Of a DNA stretch of 64,000 nucleotides, positions 37,647-46,663 are shown piece after piece; the first letter of the stretch is position 1, and each line of letters begins with the position of its first letter. The notes beneath the pieces were generated by a model. That model did not search any database and had not been told where the DNA came from. It was given only the letters and a program-made list of their open reading frames with translations. The position numbers and the translations under genes are program-made. The stretch comes from Natronospirales bacterium (GTDB lineage Bacteria > Pseudomonadota > Gammaproteobacteria > Natronospirales > REEB76). The DNA is taken from contig JAKAXB010000004.1 in NCBI GenBank assembly GCA_021816765.1, positions 1 through 64,000 on the forward strand, read 5' to 3'.

Positions 37647-39199
37647 AGTTGAAGCCCGGTTCTGTGCCCTGGCTACTGATGTTTGATTTGCGGCTTATGC
37701 TGCGGAACGTGGCCGGCCGCATGCGGGTAGGCTATTTGCGCCTGCTGATTAATGTAGGGGTGTTGTGGGGCGTGCTGATGCATTTGGTTGCTTGGGGGGT
37801 TGTGCTAGGCATCCTTGCGATACAGTCCCATATCACAACAATGCAAGCCGACCTGACGCTCTCGGTTCTGTTATTGCTGGTATTTATCACGGTCACGGGT
37901 ATCAGCATGAACAGCGTCATCAGTCTGGTGTTCCTGCGCGGTGATCTGGACATGCTTTGTACCTCACCGCTGCCGGTACGTAACATTTTTGCGGCACGCG
38001 CGCTGACCATCGGCCTGCAAGCGATGCTGCTGCCCGCTTTCTTGTTGTTGCCCGTGGCCAACGTGGCAGCACTCTATGGCCGATTCCGCTGGCTGGCCAT
38101 GTATCCCTGCCTGATGGCCTTGGCCCTGCTGGCCGCGGGGCTTGCGATACTGCTCACACTGGCGCTGGTGCGCGTCATCGGACCGCGCCGTGCCCGCGTG
38201 GTCACACTGATCGTGGGCTCACTATTCGGTGTCTCGATATTCCTGGCACTGGAGCTGCCCAACATGCTGGGCAAGACCACGAAAACACATGCCGAGCAGA
38301 TGCTGATGCACTGGCTCCATACCGCCAGGCTGGCAGCACCCGACAGCATGTTGTGGTATCCGGCGCGTGCCATACAGGGTGAGTTATGGCCGCTTGTTGT
38401 GTTGCTTGTGGTTGCGGCTATTTTCTTCTTCGCAGTCACCTTCAACCTGCAGCGTGGATTTTTGCTCGCCACCCAGCGTGCGGCAGGTCTGGACACACAG
38501 ACGCGGCGCACGGCGACTAAAGTGTCTTTCAATCCACACTTCTGGCGTGTGATGTTTCTCAAGGAATGGCGGCTGGTGTATCGCAATCCCCAGTTTTTGG
38601 TACAGATATTCCGGACCTTGGTTTATCTGATCCCCGCCGCTTTTTTCCTGTTCCGCGACAGTACCTTGATAGGGGGTGATCATGTCACGGCTGTGGCTGC
38701 GCTCACGGTCGTCCTCGCCGCACAGCTTGCCGGAACCCTCACCTGGGTCTCGGTCTGCGCCGAGGATGCACCGGAAGTGCTCGCCACGGCACCGCGCACC
38801 TCGGGAAATCTGCGCCGTACCAAACTGCAGGTGATGTTGCTGCCTTTGTGGTTGGCACTGTTACCGGTTGTGGTGCTAATCGGTATAGTCAAGCTGCCGG
38901 TGGGTATATGGCTTCTGATTGCGCTTGTGGGTGCCACCCTGAGCATGGGGTTATACCATTTGTGGATGCCGGTCCCGGGGGTGCGCACACAGTTGCGGCG
39001 TGCCATGCGATCCTCCGGTGGCATGCAACTCGAGCGCATGCTGCCGGTGCTCGCGATCAATTTTGGCTGGGCCGCCGTAGCATTCTGCGTGCCTACCGGA
39101 CACTGGCTGGGTGGCATGATCGCCCTGCTTGCAGCGCTGGCGGCACCGGTATTTGTCTGGTGGCGCAGCGGCAACGCGGAACCTGTGCTGAGCTACTGA
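37643..39199 (+). CDS. ABC exporter permease, large membrane subunit
   Basis: The 518-residue product has about 10 to 12 hydrophobic helices and no signal peptide. It includes the YHLWMPVPGVRTQLRRAMRSSGG cytosolic loop in parts and a FLKEWRLVYRNPQFLVQIFRTL segment, which resembles the second half of large ABC-2 type permeases where a KD-R-NP motif starts a new membrane set. It overlaps the ATPase gene by four bases and shares one base with the PhzF-like gene. Substrate unknown. Confidence 0.78.
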   Translation: MKLKPGSVPWLLMFDLRLMLRNVAGRMRVGYLRLLINVGVLWGVLMHLVAWGVVLGILAIQSHITTMQADLTLSVLLLLVFITVTGISMNSVISLVFLRGDLDMLCTSPLPVRNIFAARALTIGLQAMLLPAFLLLPVANVAALYGRFRWLAMYPCLMALALLAAGLAILLTLALVRVIGPRRARVVTLIVGSLFGVSIFLALELPNMLGKTTKTHAEQMLMHWLHTARLAAPDSMLWYPARAIQGELWPLVVLLVVAAIFFFAVTFNLQRGFLLATQRAAGLDTQTRRTATKVSFNPHFWRVMFLKEWRLVYRNPQFLVQIFRTLVYLIPAAFFLFRDSTLIGGDHVTAVAALTVVLAAQLAGTLTWVSVCAEDAPEVLATAPRTSGNLRRTKLQVMLLPLWLALLPVVVLIGIVKLPVGIWLLIALVGATLSMGLYHLWMPVPGVRTQLRRAMRSSGGMQLERMLPVLAINFGWAAVAFCVPTGHWLGGMIALLAALAAPVFVWWRSGNAEPVLSY

Positions 39200-39981
39200 T
39201 GCGCATTTCTCTATATCAGGTAGACGCTTTCACCAGTCGCGTGTTCCGCGGTAATCCGGCAGCGGTCTGTCCACTCGGCGCCTGGTTGCCGGATGATCTG
39301 ATGCAGCAGATTGCGGCGGAGAACAATCTGTCCGAGACCGCATTCTTTGTGCCGCTTGAAGATGGCTATCACTTGCGTTGGTTTACGCCGCGGACCGAGG
39401 TGGATCTGTGCGGCCATGCGACCCTCGCCTCCGCCCACGTGATCGCGCATATACTCAAGCCGGGTACACGCGCCATCCGTTTCCACTCGAAAAGCGGCCC
39501 GTTGTCCGTGGCCATCGTGGGCGATAAGTTGCAACTGGATTTCCCCGCCGATCCGCCGGTGCCGGTGAGCGACGGAGCCACTGTGGTCCGCGCCCTCGGC
39601 GCCAGGCCCGAGGCCTTGCTCAGCGGGCGCGACAAATATCTGGCGGTGCTGGCTTCCGAGAAAGCGGTGCGCGACGCATCACCGGACGAGCGGGCGCTCG
39701 CCGCGCTGGACCACCTGGGCCTGATCGTGTCCGCGCCCGGCACGGATTGCGATTTCGTGTCGCGCTTCTTCGCCCCCAAGGCCGGTGTGCCGGAGGACCC
39801 GGTGACCGGTTCAGCGCATTGCGTGCTGGTACCTTACTGGTCCGAGCACCTCGGCAAAACGAAACTGCATGCACGGCAAGTGTCGGCACGCGGCGGCGAG
39901 CTTTACTGCGAAGCGCGCATCGAGCGCGTGCTGATCACGGGTCAGGCCGTCATCTATATGCAGGGATTCATCGATATCTGA
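39199..39981 (+). CDS. PhzF family isomerase/epimerase-like protein
   Basis: The 260-residue protein has the PhzF fold pattern of two similar halves: QVDAFTSRVFRGNPAAVCPL at the start (in sections), NNLSETAFF with the catalytic Glu46, the LRWFTPRTEVDLCGHATLA block, and in the second half FFAPKAGVPEDPVTGSAH. In PhzF itself the equivalent Glu isomerises a phenazine precursor; most bacterial homologues have unknown substrates. It follows the ABC exporter with a one-base overlap, which suggests a shared pathway, possibly processing of the exported compound. Confidence 0.88.
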   Translation: MRISLYQVDAFTSRVFRGNPAAVCPLGAWLPDDLMQQIAAENNLSETAFFVPLEDGYHLRWFTPRTEVDLCGHATLASAHVIAHILKPGTRAIRFHSKSGPLSVAIVGDKLQLDFPADPPVPVSDGATVVRALGARPEALLSGRDKYLAVLASEKAVRDASPDERALAALDHLGLIVSAPGTDCDFVSRFFAPKAGVPEDPVTGSAHCVLVPYWSEHLGKTKLHARQVSARGGELYCEARIERVLITGQAVIYMQGFIDI

Positions 39982-40077
39982 AAGGCACGCGCGAAAACCG
40001 CCTGGTTTTTGCCATTTCCTGCGGACGGGCCGGCGCTATATGCGTGAGAAAGCATAAAGCATGCAGACGGAAGAAAT

Positions 40078-40103
40078 AAAAGCCCCGCACGTGCGGGGCT
40101 TTT
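40078..40103. terminator. bidirectional rho-independent terminator
   Basis: AAAAGCCCCGCAC and GTGCGGGGCTTTT (40078-40103) form a perfect 13-base palindrome with T-runs on both strands. It separates the convergent PhzF-like and lipoprotein genes. Confidence 0.9.
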
Positions 40104-40124
40104 GCGGCAGCAGGCAGTGAGGAT

Positions 40125-40703
40125 TTACAGCGCCTGGAAGGCACTGCCGTTCTGGATATCGGCCAAGGCCTTCTGCGCCATGGCGGCGGCCTGCTTTTCA
40201 CCCGTGGCAAAATCCTTCGGGTCGTTTACCTGCACCATCATCTTGTAGCCGTTTTCGATGAAATGCAGCTGCACCGAACTCGCGGTGGGGCTTTGGGTGT
40301 TGTCCACATAGAATGCGCCGTTACCGAAGCCTTTGGCGGCATGGACCTGAATGGGCGTGATATTGCTCTTGAAGAGCACCTTCACTTGGGCCGCGTCGGC
40401 CGCGAGGTTGGCGGCAGGGTCCTTGGAAGCGGACTTGGTGATCTGGATAAGGCCGTGAGTATCGTCCTGGGCGTCATTGTATTCGCACACATGGATGGGT
40501 GAGTTCTCGCCGGAGAGTTTAAACGCCGTAAGCTGGCTGCCGAGAATCTGGCTGGCGTCAATATTGGTGACGGCGAGGCACGCCATGAGCACCTTCTTGG
40601 CATGGGGACTGGAACCCTGTGAGCAGGCGGCGAGGGTGCCGAGGAGCAGCGCGCTGATGGCGCCGATGACAGTCAGTCTTGTGAAACGGCTCAGCTTGAT
40701 CAT
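40125..40703 (-). CDS. lipoprotein of unknown function
   Basis: The 192-residue precursor has a lipoprotein signal (RLTVIGAISALLLGTLAAC) with the lipid-carrying Cys at residue 27. The mature part, with a Cys in LMACLAV and another in IHVCEYND, has mixed alpha/beta character (SQILGSQLTAFKL, VQVNDPKDFATGEKQAAAMAQKAL). I do not recognise the family. Small periplasmic lipoproteins of this kind sometimes accompany transporters, but the neighbours (a terminator on one side, btuD 109 bases upstream on the same strand) do not define its role. Confidence 0.7.
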   Translation of the reverse strand: MIKLSRFTRLTVIGAISALLLGTLAACSQGSSPHAKKVLMACLAVTNIDASQILGSQLTAFKLSGENSPIHVCEYNDAQDDTHGLIQITKSASKDPAANLAADAAQVKVLFKSNITPIQVHAAKGFGNGAFYVDNTQSPTASSVQLHFIENGYKMMVQVNDPKDFATGEKQAAAMAQKALADIQNGSAFQAL

Positions 40704-40812
40704 GGTTTCTAGCCTCTTGATCGGTTAATGGAGCGCCACTTCAGCAGTACGTGAAGCGCCGCGGTGCCGGATGATATTTCACCGTCAAGGATACCGTATC
40801 AGACGCCGGGCG

Positions 40813-41604
40813 TCAGGTATGGCCCGCCTCGCGGGTCTGATCCGGCACGAACACCGTACCCCCCGCCCAGTTCAGCGGAACCACCGGTGTCTGATACAGG
40901 CGGCTCAAATTCCCGGCGGTCAGGATTTCGGCGCTGTCCCCGCACAGGGTCTCGCCGGCACCGAACAGCATCAGTGCCTGGTCGCAGAAACGCGTCGCCA
41001 GGTTCACATCATGCAGGCTCATGATGAGGATGCGTCCCTGCTCGCGCGCCAGTGCGGCAAAGTGCCTGAGCAGCGCCAACTGATGATGCAGATCCAACTG
41101 GTGCGCCGGCTCATCCAGCAGAAATATGTGCGGGTCCTGGGTGAGAACGGTGGCTATGGCGAGCCGCCGGCGCTCGCCGCCGGAAAGCTGTGTCTGCATG
41201 CGCTGTTCCAGGCCGTCGAGCCCGACCATTTTAAGCGCGCGCCGCGCAATGTTCACATCCGCGTGGGATTCCCAGCGCCAGAATTCGATGTGCGGATGCC
41301 GGCCGATAAGCGCGGTTTCCAGCACCGATGCGGGCAGGCTGTCTTCCTGCTGCTGCATAAGCAAGCCGAGCTGCTGCGCGATGCGTCGGCGTGGCAGCGT
41401 ATTGAGTGGTGCGCCATGCAGAAGAATTTCACCGCTGTCAGGCGTGTGTAAACCCGCCAAGGTATGCAGCAATGTGGTCTTGCCCGCGCCGTTGCTGCCC
41501 AGCAGGCCGAGGCAGGTGCCGGCATGCAGCGCAAGACTGAAATCGCGGCACACGTATTTGCCGGCGATACTCACCGTGAGTGCGCGTATCTCCAGCTCAC
41601 TCAT
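40813..41604 (-). CDS. btuD: cobalamin/haem-type ABC import ATPase BtuD
   Basis: This 263-residue ABC ATPase belongs to the FepC/BtuD type: Walker A GSNGAGKTTLLHTL at about 37-50, the Q-loop in LLMQQQEDS, the signature LSGGERRRLAIATVL and Walker B IFLLDEPAHQLD, with the switch His in SLHDVNLA. It overlaps btuC by four bases. With btuB and a cobalamin riboswitch in the same region, vitamin B12 is the likely substrate; iron-siderophore transport is the alternative. No btuF-like binding protein is adjacent. Confidence 0.82.
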   Translation of the reverse strand: MSELEIRALTVSIAGKYVCRDFSLALHAGTCLGLLGSNGAGKTTLLHTLAGLHTPDSGEILLHGAPLNTLPRRRIAQQLGLLMQQQEDSLPASVLETALIGRHPHIEFWRWESHADVNIARRALKMVGLDGLEQRMQTQLSGGERRRLAIATVLTQDPHIFLLDEPAHQLDLHHQLALLRHFAALAREQGRILIMSLHDVNLATRFCDQALMLFGAGETLCGDSAEILTAGNLSRLYQTPVVPLNWAGGTVFVPDQTREAGHT

Positions 41605-42587
41605 AGCGGTCCCCGTGCGCGGTTCAGGAGATACAGGAATATCGGTACGCCAATGGCGGCAGTGACCACGCCCACCGGCAATTGCTGCGGTGCCACGATG
41701 GTGCGCGCCAGTGTATCCGCCAGCATCAGCAGACTTCCGCCCAGCAACACCGCGCCGGGCAGCAGCGTGCGGTGGTCACTGCCGGACACCAGCCTGAGCA
41801 TGTGGGGTATCACCAAGCCCACGAAACCGATGGCACCCGCTTCGGTCACCGCAACGGCGGTGAACAGTGAGGCACCGACATATATGGCGATGGTGAACGG
41901 ACGCACGGCGATGCCCAGCGCTTCGGCAAGGGTTTCACCGCGGGCGAGTACGTTCAAGTGCCGCGCAAACGGCAGGCATACCGCGAGACCGGCGCTGACC
42001 ACCATCAGCGGCAGCCAGCCGCTGCTGCGATAGGACAAGTCGCCCATAAGCCAGAACAGCATGCCGCGCAGGCTGGCGTTGTTGGAGAGCACCAGCAGCA
42101 AGCTGATGATGGCACCCCAGCCGAACGCCACGACGATGCCGGTGAGCAGCAAACGCGTGGGTGTCCAGCCGCCACGGCCATGGGCGAGTGCGAATACGAT
42201 GAGCGTGGACACAAGCGCGCCCACAAAAGCGCTGCCACTCACCCAGATGCCCGCGAGACCGAGCAGCAGTGACGTGAGCGCACCGGCGGCGGCGCCGCCG
42301 GACACGCCGAGGATGTACGGATCCGCCAGCGGGTTGCGCAACAGAACCTGCATGAGCGCGCCGGCCAGTGCCAGCAGTCCGCCGGTGGCGAAGGCGGTGA
42401 CGGCACGTGGCAGGCGCAGTTGCAGTACCAGCGTGCGCGTGAGCGGATCCGCCCCGCCGCCCAGCGCCTCAATCACCCCCCGCAGCGGCAGATGCACGCT
42501 GCCGACGGCAAGCGCTATAAAAAATGCAATGATTGTGAGCACCGCGAGGGCGACGAGTAGCGACACAGGTTGGAGACGCCGTTGCAT
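41601..42587 (-). CDS. btuC: FecCD/BtuC family ABC import permease
   Basis: The 328-residue permease has about ten membrane helices and the FecCD family motifs LRLPRAVTAFATGGLLALAGA in sections, NPLADPYILGVSGGAAAGAL and GFVGLVIPHMLRLV, the last being the ATPase-coupling region. It dimerises to form the inner-membrane channel for cobalamin or a siderophore. It overlaps btuD by four bases and begins three bases downstream of the HAD phosphatase stop. Confidence 0.88.
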   Translation of the reverse strand: MQRRLQPVSLLVALAVLTIIAFFIALAVGSVHLPLRGVIEALGGGADPLTRTLVLQLRLPRAVTAFATGGLLALAGALMQVLLRNPLADPYILGVSGGAAAGALTSLLLGLAGIWVSGSAFVGALVSTLIVFALAHGRGGWTPTRLLLTGIVVAFGWGAIISLLLVLSNNASLRGMLFWLMGDLSYRSSGWLPLMVVSAGLAVCLPFARHLNVLARGETLAEALGIAVRPFTIAIYVGASLFTAVAVTEAGAIGFVGLVIPHMLRLVSGSDHRTLLPGAVLLGGSLLMLADTLARTIVAPQQLPVGVVTAAIGVPIFLYLLNRARGPL

Positions 42588-42590
42588 GGA

Positions 42591-43268
42591 TCAGGAGACG
42601 GCACTAGCCGGTTCACGGCGCATATGCAATGTGGGCCAGCCCCGCGCCCGGGCAGTCTGCATCAACACCCTGTCGGGGTTCACCGCCACAGGGTGCTCGA
42701 CGCTTTCCAGGAGCGGCAGATCGTTGTGGGAATCGGAATAAAACCAGGTCTCCGCGGGCACCAGCTTTTCCTTGTGCAGCCATTCGCGGAGATGGATCAG
42801 TTTGCCCTCGCGGAAACAGGGTGTACCGGAGACGCGACCGGTGAAGCGCGTGCCGTCGTATTCCGGCTCGGTGGCCATGAGGTGCGGTACCTGCAGTTCT
42901 ACGGCGATGGGCTCGGTGATGAAACGATTGGTGGCGGTGATGATGGCGAGGGTGTGGCCGGAGTCGCGGTGTTTCCTGAGCAGCGCACGCGCCGCCGACG
43001 TAATGTGTGGCAGGATGCGTTCCGCCACGAAGCGCCGCCGCCAGGCCAGGAGTTGGTGCGGTGTGTTATCAGCCAGGGGCTGTAGCACAAAACTGTAAAA
43101 ATCCAGCACTTCCAGGCAACCGGCGCGGTAATCGGCGGAAAAGCGCGCGCGTTCCTCGACGAAGCGCGTATCGTCCACCACGCCTTCCTCCGCGAGAAAC
43201 CGGTACCAGAGGTCATCACTGTCGCCGTCCAGCAGCGTATGGTCCAAGTCGAAAAGCGCGAGGTTCAC
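42591..43268 (-). CDS. HAD-IB family phosphatase (SerB-like)
   Basis: The 225-residue protein has HAD motif I FDLDHTLLDGDSD with two catalytic aspartates, motif II TATNRF, a lysine in REGKLIHL and motif III FYSDSHNDLPLL. The cap lies between residues 15 and 85. This fits subfamily IB hydrolases related to phosphoserine phosphatase. Such a gene beside rppH is known from pseudomonads. Its own substrate is unknown. It is divergent from rppH and directly upstream of btuC. Confidence 0.87.
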   Translation of the reverse strand: MNLALFDLDHTLLDGDSDDLWYRFLAEEGVVDDTRFVEERARFSADYRAGCLEVLDFYSFVLQPLADNTPHQLLAWRRRFVAERILPHITSAARALLRKHRDSGHTLAIITATNRFITEPIAVELQVPHLMATEPEYDGTRFTGRVSGTPCFREGKLIHLREWLHKEKLVPAETWFYSDSHNDLPLLESVEHPVAVNPDRVLMQTARARGWPTLHMRREPASAVS

Positions 43269-43375
43269 TGTGAGAATCCGCGAACATGGGCAGGGCGGGG
43301 AGGGTAAAGAAATCCCGCAGTAAGCACAACCGGGCGGGTTTGCCAGTGCGCGTGTCTTTGTGGAACACTTGCCGT

Positions 43376-43906
43376 ATGCGTATGCACGCGTCCGGTATCA
43401 CAGGCGGGGTCATTGACGCGGAAGGCTTCCGCGCCAACGTGGGCATCATGCTCACCGACGGCGCCGGCCGGCTGTTCTGGGCGCGCCGCACGGGCCAGTC
43501 CGCCTGGCAGTTTCCCCAGGGTGGCATCCAGGAACATGAAAGCCCCGAGGGGGCGCTGTTCCGCGAATTGGGCGAGGAGATCGGTCTCGGACAGGAGCAC
43601 GTGCAGATACTGGGCAGTACCCGCCACTGGTTGAAATACCGTCTTCCGCATCGCTATCAACGCCATGATCTGGCGCCATTGTGCATCGGCCAGAAGCAGA
43701 TATGGTTCATGCTGCGCTTCCAGGGGGATGAAAGCGCGGTTTGTCTGGACGCCAGCGACGCGCCGGAATTCGACCACTGGTGCTGGGTGGATTACTGGCG
43801 CCCCTTGAAGGAAGTGATATTCTTCAAGCGGCGTGTCTATCGCCACGCGCTTTCCGAACTGGCGCCGCTGGTGTTTCCCGGGGACGCATCGCTGCCGTCC
43901 TCCTGA
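43376..43906 (+). CDS. rppH: RNA pyrophosphohydrolase RppH
   Basis: RppH removes pyrophosphate from triphosphorylated mRNA ends and so starts 5'-dependent decay. The product has the Nudix box [20 protein letters not shown] (followed by IGL), the RppH start-like [15 protein letters not shown], and WLKYRLPH plus QKQIWFML in the core. Other RppH proteins begin with Met at the Val of VIDAEG, but that codon is GTC here. The nearest starts are ATG 43376 or 43382, giving a 10-12 residue extension. Length is 176 residues from 43376. Confidence 0.92.
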   Translation: MRMHASGITGGVIDAEGFRANVGIMLTDGAGRLFWARRTGQSAWQFPQGGIQEHESPEGALFRELGEEIGLGQEHVQILGSTRHWLKYRLPHRYQRHDLAPLCIGQKQIWFMLRFQGDESAVCLDASDAPEFDHWCWVDYWRPLKEVIFFKRRVYRHALSELAPLVFPGDASLPSS

Positions 43907-43910
43907 GCCT

Positions 43911-44411
43911 TTACTCTCCCGCTGCAGTTGCCAGATGGGTGAGTGCTTCACCGGTGACACGGTTGATTCTCCATTCCTGCATGATGCGTGCACCGAGGCT
44001 CTGGTAGAAGCGGATTGCCGGCGCATTCCAGTCCAGCACCGCCCATTCAAAGCGACCGCAGCCGCGTTGCACCGCGAGCCGGGCGAGCCAGGCAAGCATT
44101 TTTCTGCCGTAGCCCTTGCCACGGAATTCGGGTTTCACGTACAGGTCTTCGAGGTACAGCCCGGGCCGACCCACAAACGTGGAGAAATTGTGGAAGAACA
44201 GCGCAAAGCCCACCGGGGTGCGCTGGTATTCCGCGATAATAGCTTCCGCCGCGGGGCGTGTGCCGAAAAGATGCGTCTCAATATCCTTTTTCGTGGCAGT
44301 TACTTCATGGGCAAGCTTTTCATAAGTGGCCAGCTCGCGGATGAACCCCAGAATCAACGCGGCGTCTTCACGCCGTGCGTGGCGGATGAGAAACTCGGAC
44401 TTACTCGACAT
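43911..44411 (-). CDS. GNAT N-acetyltransferase, diamine/SSAT-like
   Basis: The 166-residue protein has the GNAT fold: an N-terminal IRHARREDAALILGFIRELA, the beta-4 strand YLEDLYVKPEFRGKGYGRKMLAWLA (in parts) with the acetyl-CoA loop RGKGYG, and WAVLDWNAPAIRFYQSLGA with the tyrosine near the active site. The region FIRELATYEKLAHEVTAT is typical of spermidine/spermine-type acetyltransferases and bacterial thialysine acetyltransferases. GAGG lies upstream of the ATG at 44411. It converges with rppH, four bases apart. Confidence 0.85.
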   Translation of the reverse strand: MSSKSEFLIRHARREDAALILGFIRELATYEKLAHEVTATKKDIETHLFGTRPAAEAIIAEYQRTPVGFALFFHNFSTFVGRPGLYLEDLYVKPEFRGKGYGRKMLAWLARLAVQRGCGRFEWAVLDWNAPAIRFYQSLGARIMQEWRINRVTGEALTHLATAAGE

Positions 44412-44509
44412 GGTGGATACCTCACTTGTGACATTATGGGCCGAGGCGGCCTCACCGGACCACACCGCACTTATCAGCCGGATGCCGGAGAACCTTTTCC
44501 GCACCTCTA

Positions 44510-45286
44510 TCAGAAGAATTCGTACTCAAGCCGCAGCACGAAGGTGAGGTCCGGCGTGGAGGGGTTCAGGCCGGCCAGTACTCCGGCGCTGTACTCGAAC
44601 TCGCTGGCGTTGCCCGAAAACACCTGTTCCCCATAAAACACCGGCCCGATGCGGTAGGCATGCTCGTGGGGCAGAGCGTAGATTTCCACACCCGGCGCAA
44701 AGCTCCGGTACCACTGGTAGCTCAGGCTGTAGCCCATGCGGAACTCGTAATTGGCCGCCGCACTGCCGCCGACCTGCTTTTCCCAGATGAGGTTTATCCG
44801 GTGTACGAAGCGGCCCATGCGTTTCTCGAACAGCGGGCCGAATTCCATCGCATTCGGTTTGCCCGCCTGGGTGTTGTAGTCATAGGCAAATAGGAATCCG
44901 GGATCGGCCCAATATTCACCGGCGGGGGCCAACTGGAAAATGTTTTCGAACTCGTAGCCTTTGAACTGCGTGCCTGCACCCGGATCATATCTATACCTGC
45001 CAAAATAGATTTCCGGCCGCCACCAGTCGGTGAACGCATGGCCAATGGCAAACTGATACGCACGTTTGCCATCGAGCGCGGTATTGCCATCCCGCAGGCC
45101 GGAGCCGCGGAACTCGAATTCGGTCTGGCCCGGGATGACGTAAGGCGAATACACCACTGAATCGTCCGCCTGGGCCGCGGGCATGCCAAGCATCAGACTT
45201 GCGCCGATCAGAATGCCGCTGGCGAGCAGACTTCCGAAAAAGCGACTCGCTGGCCGTACAGCATGTGTTGTCGTCGGCTCTTGCAT
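44510..45286 (-). CDS. predicted outer-membrane beta-barrel protein next to FTR1
   Basis: The 258-residue precursor has a signal peptide ending in GMPAAQA (about residue 40) and a mature part rich in alternating aromatic/polar strands (TEFEFRGSGL, RPEIYFGRYR, YEFRMGYSLSYQWY, LRLEYEFF), ending in Phe as outer-membrane barrels do. I do not recognise the family. It is 69 bases downstream of the FTR1 gene on the same strand, so it is likely part of the iron operon, perhaps as a porin; this is inference. Confidence 0.68.
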   Translation of the reverse strand: MQEPTTTHAVRPASRFFGSLLASGILIGASLMLGMPAAQADDSVVYSPYVIPGQTEFEFRGSGLRDGNTALDGKRAYQFAIGHAFTDWWRPEIYFGRYRYDPGAGTQFKGYEFENIFQLAPAGEYWADPGFLFAYDYNTQAGKPNAMEFGPLFEKRMGRFVHRINLIWEKQVGGSAAANYEFRMGYSLSYQWYRSFAPGVEIYALPHEHAYRIGPVFYGEQVFSGNASEFEYSAGVLAGLNPSTPDLTFVLRLEYEFF

Positions 45287-45355
45287 GTTGTACCCCGTTC
45301 TTCGTGACAGGCAGACCCGCTTCGGGTCGTCCCGCTGAATCAAAAAGTCATATGT

Positions 45356-46219
45356 TCAGGAATTGGCCGGTTCGGTATCCGTCTGGTCATGCAGCGGCTG
45401 ACGTTGCTGCATCGAGTGAACGCGTCGTCCATTGATGCGCATCAATGTGAAAATCGCGACCAGTGTCACGCCGTAGAAAAGAATCTCGATACCGGAGGGG
45501 CGCGCGGTATAGCCCACAAGAATGTGCAGCAGCTGGCCGAGAATACCGCTCTGGCTCAAAATGGCTGAGGTGTCCCAGAGATTGCTGCCGAGTGCCGGCA
45601 GCAGACCCGCCTGATTGAGGAAGCCCGCCGCCTGGGCGGCGAGGCCGGCGGTCAGCAGCAGGATAAGCCAGCCCGTGACCGAGAAAAAATGACGGATGGG
45701 AATGAACAGCAGGCTGCGGTAGAGCAGTACGCCCACCAGCATACCGGCGGCGAGACCTGTGAACCCGCCGAGGGTCATGCCGAATTCGTGCCCGCCGCTG
45801 GCGGCAATGGCCCATAAAAACAATACGATTTCAGAGCCTTCCCGCAGTACCGCGGTAAAGGTGATGACCAGCAGTGCCGCCAGGTTTTTTGTGCCGGCTT
45901 GCACGGCGGCACCCACTTCCTTGATTTCACCGGCCAGCTTGCGGCCGTGGCCGCTCATCCAGATGTTGTGCCAGGCGAGCATTACCACGGCGGTGAGCAG
46001 AATTGCGGCGTCGAGCAACGCCTGGCCGGTGCCGGAGAATGCCTCGGCAATGACGTCAGCGAACAACGCCACGAGACCCGCGCCGAATACGCCCATGGCG
46101 ATACCGGCGGATACCCACCAACCGCGGCGGCTGATGCCGCGGCTGGCGCCCAGCACGATGGCGATAACCAGTGCCGCTTCGAGCACTTCACGGAAAACGA
46201 TGATCGCAGTGGCGAGCAT
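45356..46219 (-). CDS. FTR1 family iron permease
   Basis: FTR1 permeases bring iron across the inner membrane. The 287-residue protein has seven likely helices and the two REXXE iron motifs: REVLE at residues 10-14 and REGSE at 126-130. It begins two bases after the cupredoxin stop. The pairing resembles FTR1-P19 and EfeUO systems. Bacterial EfeU takes ferrous iron with oxidation by partner proteins; here the partner is a small cupredoxin. A Fur box precedes the operon. Confidence 0.92.
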   Translation of the reverse strand: MLATAIIVFREVLEAALVIAIVLGASRGISRRGWWVSAGIAMGVFGAGLVALFADVIAEAFSGTGQALLDAAILLTAVVMLAWHNIWMSGHGRKLAGEIKEVGAAVQAGTKNLAALLVITFTAVLREGSEIVLFLWAIAASGGHEFGMTLGGFTGLAAGMLVGVLLYRSLLFIPIRHFFSVTGWLILLLTAGLAAQAAGFLNQAGLLPALGSNLWDTSAILSQSGILGQLLHILVGYTARPSGIEILFYGVTLVAIFTLMRINGRRVHSMQQRQPLHDQTDTEPANS

Positions 46220-46221
46220 GT

Positions 46222-46572
46222 TCAGTTGCCTTTACCAGTAGTGGGGGCTACTACCACCCAGCCCCGGGCTGCGTGGTTGAAGTCATTGAAAAAATTGTAA
46301 CGGCCGGGATTCAGGGGGCCGATATATACGGTCACCTGGCTATGTCCCGGCACCACAATTTCCCGTGACAGGTCATAACTCTCGAATTCCGCCGGAATGA
46401 CATCCTGGTTATGGATGATCAGCTTCACCTTGGTGCCGGCGGGCAAGGTGAGGTCCTGCGGCGTGAACTGCCGGTTCTGGATGGTGAGCTTGGCTGTGAG
46501 CGTGTCGGCAAAGGCGGCGGCGTTGAGCGCGAGGACGCCGGTGAGGAGCAGGGGAATAAGGCGTGACGACAT
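46222..46572 (-). CDS. periplasmic cupredoxin-domain protein
   Basis: The 116-residue precursor has a signal peptide (LIPLLLTGVLALNAAAFA) and a mature cupredoxin-like domain (LTIQNRQFTPQDLTLPAG, IHNQDVIPAEFESYDLSREIVV, NPGRYNFFNDFNHAARGWVVV in sections). No Cys is present, so a type 1 copper site is unlikely; metal ligands, if any, would be the His, Glu and Asp residues near FNDFNHA. It is the first gene of the FTR1 operon. It could bind or oxidise iron for FTR1. Confidence 0.85.
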   Translation of the reverse strand: MSSRLIPLLLTGVLALNAAAFADTLTAKLTIQNRQFTPQDLTLPAGTKVKLIIHNQDVIPAEFESYDLSREIVVPGHSQVTVYIGPLNPGRYNFFNDFNHAARGWVVVAPTTGKGN

Positions 46573-46634
46573 GCGGTGGTTCCGGTACGGGGTGGCTATC
46601 CTGCCCATTGGGAGGGGATTGATTGGCGTTGAGA

Positions 46635-46663
46635 ATTCTAGTGGCTCCAGAACTAAATAGCAA
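46635..46663 (-). promoter_or_regulatory. promoter of the cupredoxin-FTR1 operon
   Basis: On the minus strand TTGCTA (46663-46658) and TAGAAT (46640-46635) are 17 bases apart, about 62 bases upstream of the cupredoxin start. Confidence 0.6.

Noticed and set aside
40078..40103. Perfect palindrome considered as a REP element or operator
   Set aside because: T-runs on both sides and a convergent gene pair make a bidirectional terminator the simpler reading.
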